Assembly (NCBI GenBank): GCA_009792885.1
Contig: WMCF01000029.1
Coordinates: 6,900,000-6,963,999 of the forward strand
Direction: 5' to 3'
Source of the DNA: Eremophila alpestris peregrina
Lineage: Eukaryota; Chordata; Aves; Passeriformes; Alaudidae
Length of the DNA stretch: 64,000 bases
Part shown: positions 9,745 through 64,000 of the stretch, one piece after another
Numbering within the stretch: position 1 is the stretch's first letter
Layout: the number at the start of each line of letters is the position of its first letter
Notes under the pieces: model-generated
Told to the model about the DNA's origin: nothing
The model's database searches: none
What the model saw: the letters and a program-made list of their open reading frames with translations, nothing else
Translations under genes and position numbers: made by a program

Positions 9745-10759
9745 TCTGTCGATCTTCCTGTGTTTTATTTTATGGAGGTTCAAAAGGCAAAGCAGGAATT
9801 CTCAGAACTGCAGGGCAAGCAACAGCCACTCTGCTGGGGGAGGCAATCAGACTTGGGCAGTAACACCTGTGCTTTTGCTATTTAAAAGGAGGAGGAGTAG
9901 TGCATATCTGTAAGTACCTGGCATAAAAATTCTAGCAGTACTACTTCATAAGAACAGTTGGACTACTGCATTATACATTTATACATGTTTCTATCATAAC
10001 CAGTTTTTATATACAGTATATAACTATTTCTATAAATGTACAGCTCTGCATAAAGACACTTCCTATAACAGGTGAAGTATTAAACATAAATCCAACATGG
10101 GCCAGCCATATTATAATATAAATCTTGAATAAGGCAACATTGTTTAGCATACAGTACTATGTAATTTTCTGTTTTAAACTCTTACAGTGCCTGTTGGAGT
10201 CCCTAAACACACCTGCAAACACAAACCAGTTCCATTACATCTCTGTACAGAATTACTTAAATAGACCATCACAGTAGTTTTTTAGATGGTAATATCCCAA
10301 ATGAGCCTAAATCTTTTTGATATGTAGCAGCATACTTATTAACATGTTCCCCAGAATGATCTGCATTAGAGGAAATGTGCATTTAACATTATCTTCAGTA
10401 GATAATTTAAAAGGTTATGATATTCAGCTGAAGGCACTTATTAAATACAACCCTTCCAAAGTCCCTGGTTCCAGACTATAAATCACCTGTTTCAGGAAGA
10501 TGGTAGGTTTGAGCATTCTTCAGTTACCAGGTGTTTAAACCAGGTTTTAAATACAATAAATAATTGGTCAGTTCATTGCTGTATGGTGCTGAGACAAAGA
10601 TCAAAGTCTGTGCTGTGGGTAACTCTTCCTGCTCATACACAATTTACTGGTGAAAATACTGCTGAGAATGGCAGACCTTGGAAGAACAGTGTCCTGAAGG
10701 CAAGGGAAAACATCTTCAACCACTGGTACCTTTACGCCAGTTTTTTTCTGACAGTCTTT
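9745..10759 (-). other. MYO1E: MYO1E 3' UTR (approximate)
   Basis: Interval between the stop codon in exon 28 and the candidate polyadenylation signal. Mostly AT-rich with no competing open frame. The 3' limit is a guess from the signal position. Confidence 0.5.
9764..9769 (-). terminator. MYO1E: Candidate MYO1E polyadenylation signal
   Basis: The + strand TTTATT reads AATAAA on the MYO1E strand. It is the first canonical hexamer I find downstream of the MYO1E stop codon, about 1 kb away. Confidence 0.5.
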
Positions 10760-54169
<43,410 letters not shown>

Positions 54170-57100
54170 CTGCAGAAAGCACAATCAACATCACAAAGGT
54201 TACTACATTGCTCATCAGCACCAAGTAACTGAAAACCATTATTTGAATTCCCACTTCCCGAATGCTTTTGTTTCACTGAATTCTACTCCTTGATCCAGGT
54301 GTTCTATGAAAGCATACATAAATAGTGTCAGCTGGCTTGCCTCTGCACTGCCCTCCAAAACTGGAAGGTAATTCCATGGGGCTTTGTGACCACCTACACA
54401 CAGAATGGATTTCAGATGGCATTTTTAAATCTAGTAGAAAAACACTCCAGTCATTCCAACTGAGACGCAGCTACTGGAAGCTAAGGATGCAAAAATTACA
54501 CTCCTACATAGTAACTATTAGCAGTGAGGATAATTACCATCACCACAGTGAATTCCTCATCCTTTACAGTCTTTAAGTCAAAGCTGCACATAAGCTGTTA
54601 CTGGGAGGGAAGCTGAGAGCCTGCTGCAGGTTAAGTGTTCAGGGATGTTCTGCAAATGATGTACCCCAACTTGTCGGCTGCATGTCTTCACAGTCCCTTT
54701 GGATCTGTTAGTCACCATGCTTTAGTGACATCTAAATAGGTACTCCCTCCCCACACTCAGAGACTACTATTTCAGGATGCTACTAAAACATGTGACATTT
54801 CATGCTGTACCACTTCAAATCAAAATCTGTTTTTCTTCCAGCTGATCTGAACAGTAGTTTGGTTCCATGGATACACCCACAAACAGATTTAAATCCAGTC
54901 AACATCAAGTCTATTAATTCAGCTATAAATCTGCTTTCCAAACCCAAACCTATTTTCCATAGCCTGGCAGACAATGCTAATGGAGTTCTGATCTCTTCTC
55001 TTTTTCTACTTCATTTCTACTTACACACTACTGAAATTAGTGATGCTGGAATTACCACATTTAACACTGAGAAGTGATCAAGTATGTTGTCAAGGAAGAT
55101 GTGGCCAACAAAATGCTAATTCTGTAAATTCTCCTTGTTCATTAATGCTACAGTCTGTAACCATGTGATTTAACTCCACTGCTCTGGTGTACCTCATCCA
55201 GGATCAAGTCAGGTTCACCAGGATACAAGCAATTTATTATTACAAAGTATATACATTGTTTTATTCTGCAAAAAAAATTCACAAATTAGAGAAGAAAATT
55301 TTGGTACTCTGAACACTTCAAGTGCATTGGTATTTTGAAATGGGACATCAGCAACTTACAGGGGGCAACTTTTGTGTGTGCACAGTTCTGCAGGAGCAAA
55401 TGACCCACACAACTACACCTACACCAAGTGCTACACCAGGCCTACAGCTTGGCTTCATGTTGACTGACATAAAAGACCAACTGGATTTTTACCTCAAGTA
55501 AAATTAACTTCCACTAAACCCTGCAACTGCAGATAGCACAGAAGCTGTAGGCTAAATTTGTGTGTTTTTTCTTAAGTCTTCAGCCACTGCTACCCTGATG
55601 CAGATCCATTACCAGTGGAGAACAGTTGCAAACTTAAATCAAAAGAATGCTTTTAAATATAGTACAGCAGAGGTAAAAATGTCTGAAAACACAATCTCAG
55701 CAATTAGCTTGAATATCCACAAGTGTACATGAGCTTCAATAAAATAATAACCTTAAACTAGCTAAGCTTGTGTGAACCTCCTCAATTTTCTATCTGTACA
55801 ATGGAAGCAGTGATCTGGAAGTACTGAGGAAACAAACAATTTTTTCATTGTCATAAAACATATGACTGAAAATATTAGTTGAAGCTTGGGTTTTTGAAGA
55901 AAACAGAAGTCCAATGGAGAAGCATAATTTCCTTCAGTGTATTCACCAGCTATGTGCAATATCACACTTGGAAAAAGGAACTGGCAGGACAGACAAAAAA
56001 GGTACAGTATCAAAAAGAATATGGATAATTAGATTGTTCCCGAAGCTATACAGAATGTGGTTTTGTATCAGATAATGGAGTAAGCTACAGAAAACATGTA
56101 AGAAATGAGACTGGGAAAACAATCCAGTTTCCCTTTGGAAGCCATGCCATCAGACCCAGTGAGCTCAATGAGCACAAAGCTTGTAAAGCCATGGGATACA
56201 CGGAAAATGTGCACACTGTCTGCAAAACAGCAGCTTTATGCAAGTCACTGATTGTTGCTGACTGTGATTAAGCCACACACAGGACCAGGCCAAAGGGCTC
56301 TTCCCCAAAAGCACTGGGAGCCAGCAGGGAAGCAGGAGGGCAGTGCCAGGGCAGCCCAGCTCCCCTGAGAGCAGCTCTGCCCTGTGCTCCTGCCCAGCTC
56401 CAATCACAGCAGCAATCAAAGCTGAGCCACATCACCATAGACACACTGCAAACCATGCAGAGGTTTAACAAAAAGGCAGCAGCCTAAACACCCAGTAAAG
56501 CAGTGGCATAGAAGACAGCTGAGAGTCACGGCACTAAGTAATTCACATTAAAATTGTAACTCAATTTAAACGGAGTTTTCGTAGCAGTTTGCAATTACCC
56601 TTTTCCTTTCAAAACACGGCCTTACATTACAAATGTGCAGAGAAGCAGCAAATCAGCACCAGATTATTGTCAGACTTCTCCCTAGGATCTAGCTATCAGC
56701 CCCAGCTTTAATAGTGCCTCATCAGCTGTGGTTGAGTTTTGCTCCCACTCTTGCTTCTCCAGGAAGGTGACACCAGTGACATGGCTAGGTGCAGAGGCCA
56801 CCACTTTGTCTGGGCAGCAAAATAGGGAGTGTTTTGTCTAGAGGACACCACCCACTCCCAAGTTCTTGCCCTTCCAAGCATGAGCAATGACTATAGAGTC
56901 TAACCTGAATTCAGCAACTTCAGTCACTTCCAACTGGTACTATAACCATGTCCAGCTAACAACTCACTGGTTTTCAATCAAGTTTTGAAATTTAAAAAAA
57001 AAAAATAAAAAATCTTCCTATAATCAATCATCTGAAAAAACTTCACATCATAGCAGTTATATAAGCAACTCTTCATCTTACTTCAGACTGCATTATTTCC

Positions 57101-57660
57101 CAAAGGTCAAGGCTACATGCTTAAAACTTACACTAATGATTTGTTCTTATTGCCTATTTCTTGAGAATTAAAGCTTTTTTTTTTCAGCCAGAGCTTTCCA
57201 TCATCCAGATAAAAATGCAGCACTCTAATCTGGAGACAATTTACACCTGAGCTAGTTACCTGGTGTCCACCTGAACCTGCTTTGCAGGGTGCATTCAGGC
57301 TAAATCACTCAGCTGCTAATTGCCCGCTGCTGTCACAGAACACCCTTCTCCCTCAGCCCCTCTCCAGACGGATCATCCAGACACAAGGCCAGGTCTCAGC
57401 AGGTTTTTCAGAGCCAGCAGCACAAGGCTAGCAGAGCTGCCCCAGGCAGGACCTGGTCACTCCAACACAGCTCCCCTGGGACAGGTCAGACCTGGCCAAA
57501 CAGCCCGAGGTCAGCAGACCGATACTTGGCTTCTCTTAGGTTTTCTCAGTTAAAGGTGTGGTCTAACTGTACAATAAATAAGCATATAAAAGCCTTTGTG
57601 TCAGCACTAACAATGCTTAAGCAGCTGGAAAAAGATTGGCTAGGCAGATTAGGAAAAATA

Positions 57661-57693
57661 CAAAACAAAACAAAAAACCCCAAACAAAAACAC
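57661..57693 (-). repeat. Short A/C (+) / G/T (-) tract
   Basis: About 33 bases of only A and C on +, so G/T on the MYO1E sense strand. Resembles the longer tract at 43430-43550. Confidence 0.75.
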
Positions 57694-57954
57694 ATCTCAA
57701 CAGGCTGCTAAAAGCCACAGGAGTGGAAACACCAGTGTAGAACAACCTGGCTGCCAGGCCTCCCCCAGGCTCTTCCCGGGCTTCCAACCCCAGCGTCTGA
57801 CGTTGCACAGGGAGCGGAGGCTGGGCTGGCAGGGCTGCAATTAAAGGCGTGTACCACGCTGCTGTCAGCTGTTATAATTCGGTTGGTTGCTGTTTTAGGC
57901 TCAAAATCAGATCTGTTCTGCACTGACAAGAATAATATTTACGAGTCACAAGCT

Positions 57955-58035
57955 GCCCCCGTGAGCTCGGGGCCGCAGCCTGCGGAGCACCGCTGCCCCG
58001 GGCGCCAGGGCCCCCGCAGCAACCCGGCATCACCA
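57955..58035. promoter_or_regulatory. Small CpG cluster in MYO1E intron 1
   Basis: About eight CpG in some 80 bases of GC-rich sequence, unlike its surroundings. It could be an enhancer or minor promoter, or simply a GC-rich patch. No splice-competent ATG exon is evident in it. Confidence 0.25.
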
Positions 58036-61000
58036 GCCCCTGCAAAATCCACTCTGCTCCCACTCTGTGCGTGTCCCTCAGCACCCACTCATCATCAGAT
58101 TAACACAACTGCTACATTAATACCAACAAGGGGGATGCAAAATATATTCTATGTACTAAATCCTGCCTATGCTTCCTGCACTACTTTTGGCACTGGCAGT
58201 AAATTATGGTTAAAGCAGATCATTGTTTTGTATGGAATGAGTAAGTATTGATAAGACATTTATTTACAGAGTTTCTTTTTGCTGCCCTCCACATTGTGTT
58301 ACAGTAGCAACTGCTGGTTTCTTATCTTTGCCTTTAATATTGTTTGTATAGTCTTACATTATCCTAAGCAACACGTAGCTATAAAAAGACAGAGTCGTGC
58401 TGTGTCCCAACATGAGTTTTCTTTTAACTGGACAAAAAAGCAAATATTTTTGTATTTCAAGGTGTTTAAAAATAGAACATCTAAAAATAAGGCTCTGAAA
58501 ACAAGGGATCAGAAGAGACTGTATATTCAGTGCCTGAGAACCTTGTTACTCTTTGTCCATCAGAACTCTCTCTAAACTCCAACCACCTACATGCCATCAA
58601 TAATCATTCTTCATTCTCACGAAGGGGAAAATTGCCACTCTGAATCTCTGACAGCTTTTTTCGGCAGCAAACATTAATGTCCCATCACAGTGCAGAAGGG
58701 ATTCTCAGCCTCCAAGGAGGGAGTAGGAGTGTCAAGTGATCACAAGCATGACCTTTTCTTCCCCTTTTCAACAGCACTACTGCACAAAATCCTTGTCATT
58801 CTGGAGCACGTGTCTACCTCCCCAGCCCAGTACTATGATACAGTAGCAAATGAGACACATACACACATTAGCCAAGATGTCACAAAACTGACAAAGCTGC
58901 ACACCATTTACTTTAGACCTGACATCAATGCTTCTACCAAAAGAGGCTATCACCACTCCCATACATACATCATTTGTATCAGTTTTTCCAGCTACCAAGA
59001 AAATAAACCCACAGCTTTCTGCAGTGGTATCATCTGCCAAAATTAGCAAACTTTTCTAATCCACTCAGAGGAATCTTTCACCTATTTCTAAAAAGTGAAA
59101 GGGTTCCCAGAGAATACTGCAAAAATACTTCTTGTGAGTGTTGGTCCTTGACTGGGATAATCAAATCAGAGAAGCTATAGTGCACAAATGTGCTCCAAAA
59201 TAGCTCTTGTATATCCTATGTTAGAAAAAATACTTATTGGCTGCAATGATGTGACCATATTTCTGAAAGGAAATTAAAGGAAGGCAGCAGAAGCAACAAG
59301 ATGGACAAAGATAAAAGGCCATTTATTTAAATTTAACATGAAGAAAATATTAAGGGAGACATAAAGCAGTGCTTAAGAATTTGAGGAAATAGCAAAGCAA
59401 AAATACTGAGCATCTAAGCAGCAGGACAGACATCTTAAACAGAGAACTATAAATACCAAAAATGTATTAAGGAATGGAAACTACTAGCAGGTTAATCTCC
59501 AAAAAAACACAGCTAGGGAAATATAATACTGAGAAAAAAATTTCTGGGGGGAAAAGTCATGAGTTCTCACTGTTTGCTCTGAGACAGGGCTGGATTCAGC
59601 CCAACACGACCTGAAGGACTGACCCCAGAGCTGGTTACAGGCTGTGGGAGGTCCCAGTAGCACAAGCAGCTGCTCCCATCAGCTCCTGTGCAGGTGCTGC
59701 TGCCCCAGCAGGGCCCGGCCCCAGGGCAGCTCCCCACCATCACCTCCTGCTCCGGGCTCTGGAGGAGCAGCAGCCAGGCTCTACCTCCCTGCGGCCAGGG
59801 CCGGGAGAAGCAGACAGACAATAACCAGAGCCTGCTCACCTGCACAGCAAATGCACGCTCTAACACAACAGCAGTTATGAGAACATGAGATTCTACAGGA
59901 TTTACACATCATGCTCGCTTTCACAAGTCAGAAATGACACTGGCATTCTTCTAAGATAAGTAACAGGATATTGCCAAAATAGAAGTTACTTCAGTATTTG
60001 ACCACGAGGCTTATCAGTATTAACTTTCACTAAAAGTTTTGAAAGATTATTTTTTAAAAGGCACAGCTACACAACAGACTGAAATAAGGACAGGAATGAG
60101 ATCAAAAGTGGATCGTGCAAACAAACGTGCCTAAGATTTTGAAACAAGTTAAAGAGACTGCAGGCAGATAGTGGGAAGTAGTTAATGAACTGTAAACGCC
60201 TATTTGCTTATCCCACAGCTTGTTGGGTGGCTTTGTCCTGATGTTCCAAGAAATAATTTTCCTAAGGAAATGCAATAATGTTTACAACTTAATATGATTG
60301 ACTTGCTGTTAGACATTTATTGCCCTACTTCACTTACTGAACAGTCTCCAGAGCTGTTCCAAGTCTGACTTGTTCCTTGTGGCACGAGCAGCAAGCTTTC
60401 CTAGGACTGGTGGATCAGTAAAGGCCCTGGCTGTCCTGCCACTGCTAGTCCATGTATGTGTGTGCATGTACACCACCACTATCCCCTCTGCAACCCTAGC
60501 ACTGAGCAGCATTCATGCACACTTACTCTTCATCTGTCAATGGTATATGCACTTTACAGCTGTACAGACCTATCATGCAATTTAAGAAATCTAAGAGATA
60601 AATTACAACAAATATTTTCATTTTGGATATGTCAATCCTTAAAATGTAATAAAGATTTTATGTGTGTCACTCTTCTCCATTAAAGACAGGTTTCAAAGTA
60701 GTTTAAGCAGTCATACACCTTATATGTAATATTATTATGGTCTTTAATTGAAAAACGTCATTTGAAAACTCCATCAGAACACTCAGACAACATGCCACTG
60801 CCTCTGCTATAGCAGAAGACTGAAACTATTTTTCTGGATCATCCTGACACTAAATAACAAACTGAAGTGCACTGGGAGTTTCCCATGTGCTCTCCAGAGG
60901 GAGGAATCTCGAAGCAGTGTGACTCAGAGGCTCCACGCGTGGGACCAGCGCCCCAGCACGCACGGGAGTGGGGAGCATGTGTGTGCTGGGGCTCCTGCAT

Positions 61001-64000
61001 TGTGTCGGTGCCAGTGGAAAACTCCGGAGCACCTAAAACCCCACATTACAGAAATACCATCCCAGCCATGTCCTGTTCTAGCTGATGTCAACACTCACTC
61101 CCCTGCCCCAGCTCGCAGCTTTTGGATTCTCAGGCCACAATCACCGCAGTGAATTCCTTTCTGCTCAGTCACTGCCCCCTTTGTAGGGCTGCAGCCGTTC
61201 CTGTTCCCCTTCTCCTGACCCTTCTGTTCACGGTAACTGAAGCCATTTGTTTCCTCGTCAGACCGATACTGCCAGACATCACCTGAGAGTTTAAGGCCGA
61301 GTCTGCCCCGGCAGCATCTCCCAGCTGGCAATCCTGTGACAGGCTTTTACTGGGGAACTCCTGGTTGCTCCCGGAGTCTCCAGTGCCAGTTCTGGGACAC
61401 CTGTTCCCATCTGCAGGCTGATCCATTCTGCAGTTCACCAGGTACCAACAGCAGTTTAGTGGCTGCTCAGCCCAGACTCCCCTCGCACCCTTCCCTGTAC
61501 CACAATGCTCTCCTTCCAGAAAACAGAGCAATGCAATATCATAAACAGAAAAATAATTATTTTAGCCCTATTCTTTAGCTGCAAGTTTTGGTTTTTAATG
61601 TATGCAGAATACAAATTAAGAGCATTGCAATATTTTCGGAATTACTTAGCATTTAAACTGATAACAAGACAACACTGCAGGATGAAAGGATAAATACATT
61701 TTGCAAGTATTAAAAGGTGGAGAAATAATTTTAGAATTTGTAGGATTTCCAGGGAATAAAACAGCACCTGTTAAAACGCCAGTTAGATAGCACTCCGCTG
61801 AAGCTGAAGAGTACCAGCTACATCATTTACATCTGTCTGCATCTACCAAATCCATTTCCATTTGATGTCATTCACCAGCACCTTCAAACGACTGAAAAAA
61901 CCTCATTCCCAATAACAAATGTTTACATAATCAATTCAATGCTCAATTATAAGCAGAAAGACACCATAACTCCAAAAGAAATGCTCAGTTGTATTTTTAC
62001 AATATTATTCTTAAAATTACTGAACATCTACATTTTGCTGGGTGTATTTGTCCTCACCAATTACTAATGGATTGTAAGAAAACAACACGTTGGGCAGGCT
62101 ACAGACCTTATTTTAATACTGCTTTTAACCAAGAATATCAAACAAGATGTTTTTATGCCAACAGTTTGATTTAGTTGAGTAACAATATGTAGCAATTCCA
62201 CGAAAATTGAAAGGCTAATTTCTCAAATAAGCATTAGCTAAATCATCCCCCTGAATAACAACTAAATTTAAAATATTTTGGAAAAACTACAGCTGAGTGT
62301 GTTTCCTTTTTTTTTTCCTTTTTAAATAAAGCCATTTTCTGAACTTATTGACAAACCAGAGGGAATTTTTTTTAAGTGCAAACTGTCATGTAGTCACATG
62401 CTTGTGGCAGTTCAGGCTAAAGAAAAACACTCTTTATTGCAAGAGGCATGATGAAACTGCAAAAGCTGCAACACAGCAGAAAACTGGCCAAGACTGTTTT
62501 TTCAACAGCATGTACCAAAAAGCATCTTTGTGCTGACATCACTAAACTTTATTACTGCAATGCTCTGCTCTGAGTTGTAACATTTAACTGTTCTGATACC
62601 ACAAATAAGATACGCTTATTTGTCAGCCTGGGCATTAGTGTCGTCACTGGTTTCAAGTTCAGCTATTTTTGAGGTATTTGCTTTGATCTTCCCTCCTGTG
62701 TGCATAGTTTCAAGGGGGATGAGTGGGGCAGGACCAGACAATCATTGCTCAGTGCACCAGGGTGGAGCCTGTGATAAAGAGCTTATCTGCCGCAGACCTG
62801 CCTGCAGGACTGCAATGCACACTGTTGGGTTTACACAGGATTGCCCCAAGGAGGTGGCTTCAAGAACGTCTGCTTTCACGTTTGGTGAGAGCTGGCTACT
62901 CTGTTCTAGGGCTGTGCTCAGATGCGGGGCTCAGGGCAGTGTCTCTGGACAGGTCACCGTGCTGGGGGCTGCCTGCACAAGGAGGGCTCCGGGAAGCACA
63001 GCCCAGGGGTTCTGGCCAGCTGTGGCACTGGGAGGTGCTGTGTGCAGGGAACAGCCGAAATGTTTCCCTGCTCACTCACGAGCGCTCCCCACACACCAAT
63101 ATCCCCACGGCACAGCAGCTGGCAACTCCTCTCACTGAGGACAGTGGCCACAGGAGCGCGTTTGGGGGGTCAGGAGAAACTCCACACTGGGGGAGGTTCT
63201 GATGCTAAAATTGCTTTCTATGTTTATTTTAATTTCACAGAGTGCTGAGTAAAGGGAGTAAAAGCTCCAGGACTGCAGCAGCTTCCTGTTTACCTCTGGT
63301 AAACTGGGAGCAGCAGGGAAAGGCTCAGGGAGTGGTGCTCACTCATCTACAGCACAGCCCGCACCTGGGTGGTAACATGCAAGTGGTTCAACACGAGTCC
63401 TTTTTATGAGCTGTCATGTTTTGATACTTGTGCAAAAATCACATTTTACTTCAGACACTGTGGGAAATAAGGCTATTTGATATGTTGACTAAACCTTTAA
63501 TTTAAAATAATCGAACCTTTTTGTTTCAGTGTATTCAGATGCAAACCTTTCCATGGTTAATTATTACATAAATACAAACAAGAATTTGTTTGAGCATTCC
63601 ATCTCAGGAGTAAGTTACACATCTTGCCAGTGGACCAAATTTACAAGTTCACTTCAACTGCCAAAAAGTTAATCAAAAACCAACAGGATGCAAAAATCTT
63701 GGGAGAAAGCAGTAAGGATCAGACCCAACAAATCTCACACGCTGTGCAAAGGACTCCAGCAGATACTGATGCACTTTCTCAGCTGTACATTCACCTCTGT
63801 CAGCAGGCAACCTCATGCACAGCTTCATTCACCCTCGTCAGGGCTTTGTTTTTACTTTAACCAATAATTACATTATGCCAGGGCAAGCAGGTCCCATTGA
63901 GTGTCCAATGTCCACAACAGACAGATTCTCATAATCAGATTATCTTCCACATGCACATTATTCATAAAGCTAGTATTTGTCATTTCACTAGTTTTCCAAA

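Larger units (their letters stand above)
54170..64000 (-). other. MYO1E: MYO1E intron 1 (partial)
   Basis: Nearly 10 kb with no convincing exon. GC-richer patches occur at 57750-58050 (with a small CpG cluster), 59570-59870 and 62700-63350. An A/C tract is at 57661-57693. Exon 1, which must end in ATG before a GT donor within a promoter CpG island, is not recognisable and is probably outside the window. Confidence 0.7.

Noticed and set aside
59570..59880. Possible MYO1E exon 1: on the - strand an ATG directly followed by GTGGGG within GC-rich sequence near 59731-59745
   Set aside because: CpG density is low for a promoter, the donor is weak and no promoter elements stand out. ATG before GT is common by chance. 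Long-read cDNA would decide.
62620..63138. 172-codon open frame on +
   Set aside because: It begins at TTG, lies in a GC-rich patch of MYO1E intron 1, resembles no known family and overlaps another long frame.

Overview
The window is nuclear vertebrate DNA and most likely avian. Every coding exon belongs to one of two vertebrate genes, with ordinary GT-AG splice sites. The introns are compact: MYO1E exons 2-28 fit in about 43 kb, far less than I recall for the human gene. Recognisable transposons are scarce. The gene order (CCNB2 on +, MYO1E convergent on -) matches human 15q22, where RNF111 lies just upstream of CCNB2. The avian call is an inference; the species cannot be named from this sequence.

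Layout. (1) 1-2995: AT-rich DNA with no convincing coding exon and several polyadenylation signals on +. By synteny it is probably the 3' UTR or 3' flank of RNF111. (2) About 3020-3770: CpG island and cell-cycle promoter of cyclin B2, with a GC box, two CCAAT boxes and a CHR-like element. (3) 3380-8172: CCNB2, nine exons, 401 codons, complete and intact. A 59-bp tandem array (three extra copies) straddles the intron 4/exon 5 junction, so the complete 3' splice site occurs four times in a row. (4) 8173-9740: CCNB2 3' UTR and the short gap to MYO1E. (5) 9745-54169 on -: MYO1E (unconventional myosin Ie), 3' UTR plus all coding exons from exon 2 to exon 28, giving 1,109 codons, or 1,110 with the initiator Met of exon 1. 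Motor, IQ, TH1, TH2 and SH3 regions are all present and in frame. Intron 2 has the hallmarks of a U12-type (minor spliceosome) intron. (6) 54170-64000: part of MYO1E intron 1. No exon 1 was identified, and it probably lies beyond the window.

CCNB2 (CDK1 partner, mitotic entry) and MYO1E (membrane-actin motor of endocytosis and podocytes) share no pathway; they are simply convergent neighbours. The points most worth checking are the splice-acceptor minisatellite in CCNB2, whose first acceptor would add exactly 59 codons in frame, the U12-type intron of MYO1E, two in-frame tandem acceptors in MYO1E, and three G/T-rich tracts that are all keto-rich on the presumed sense strand.
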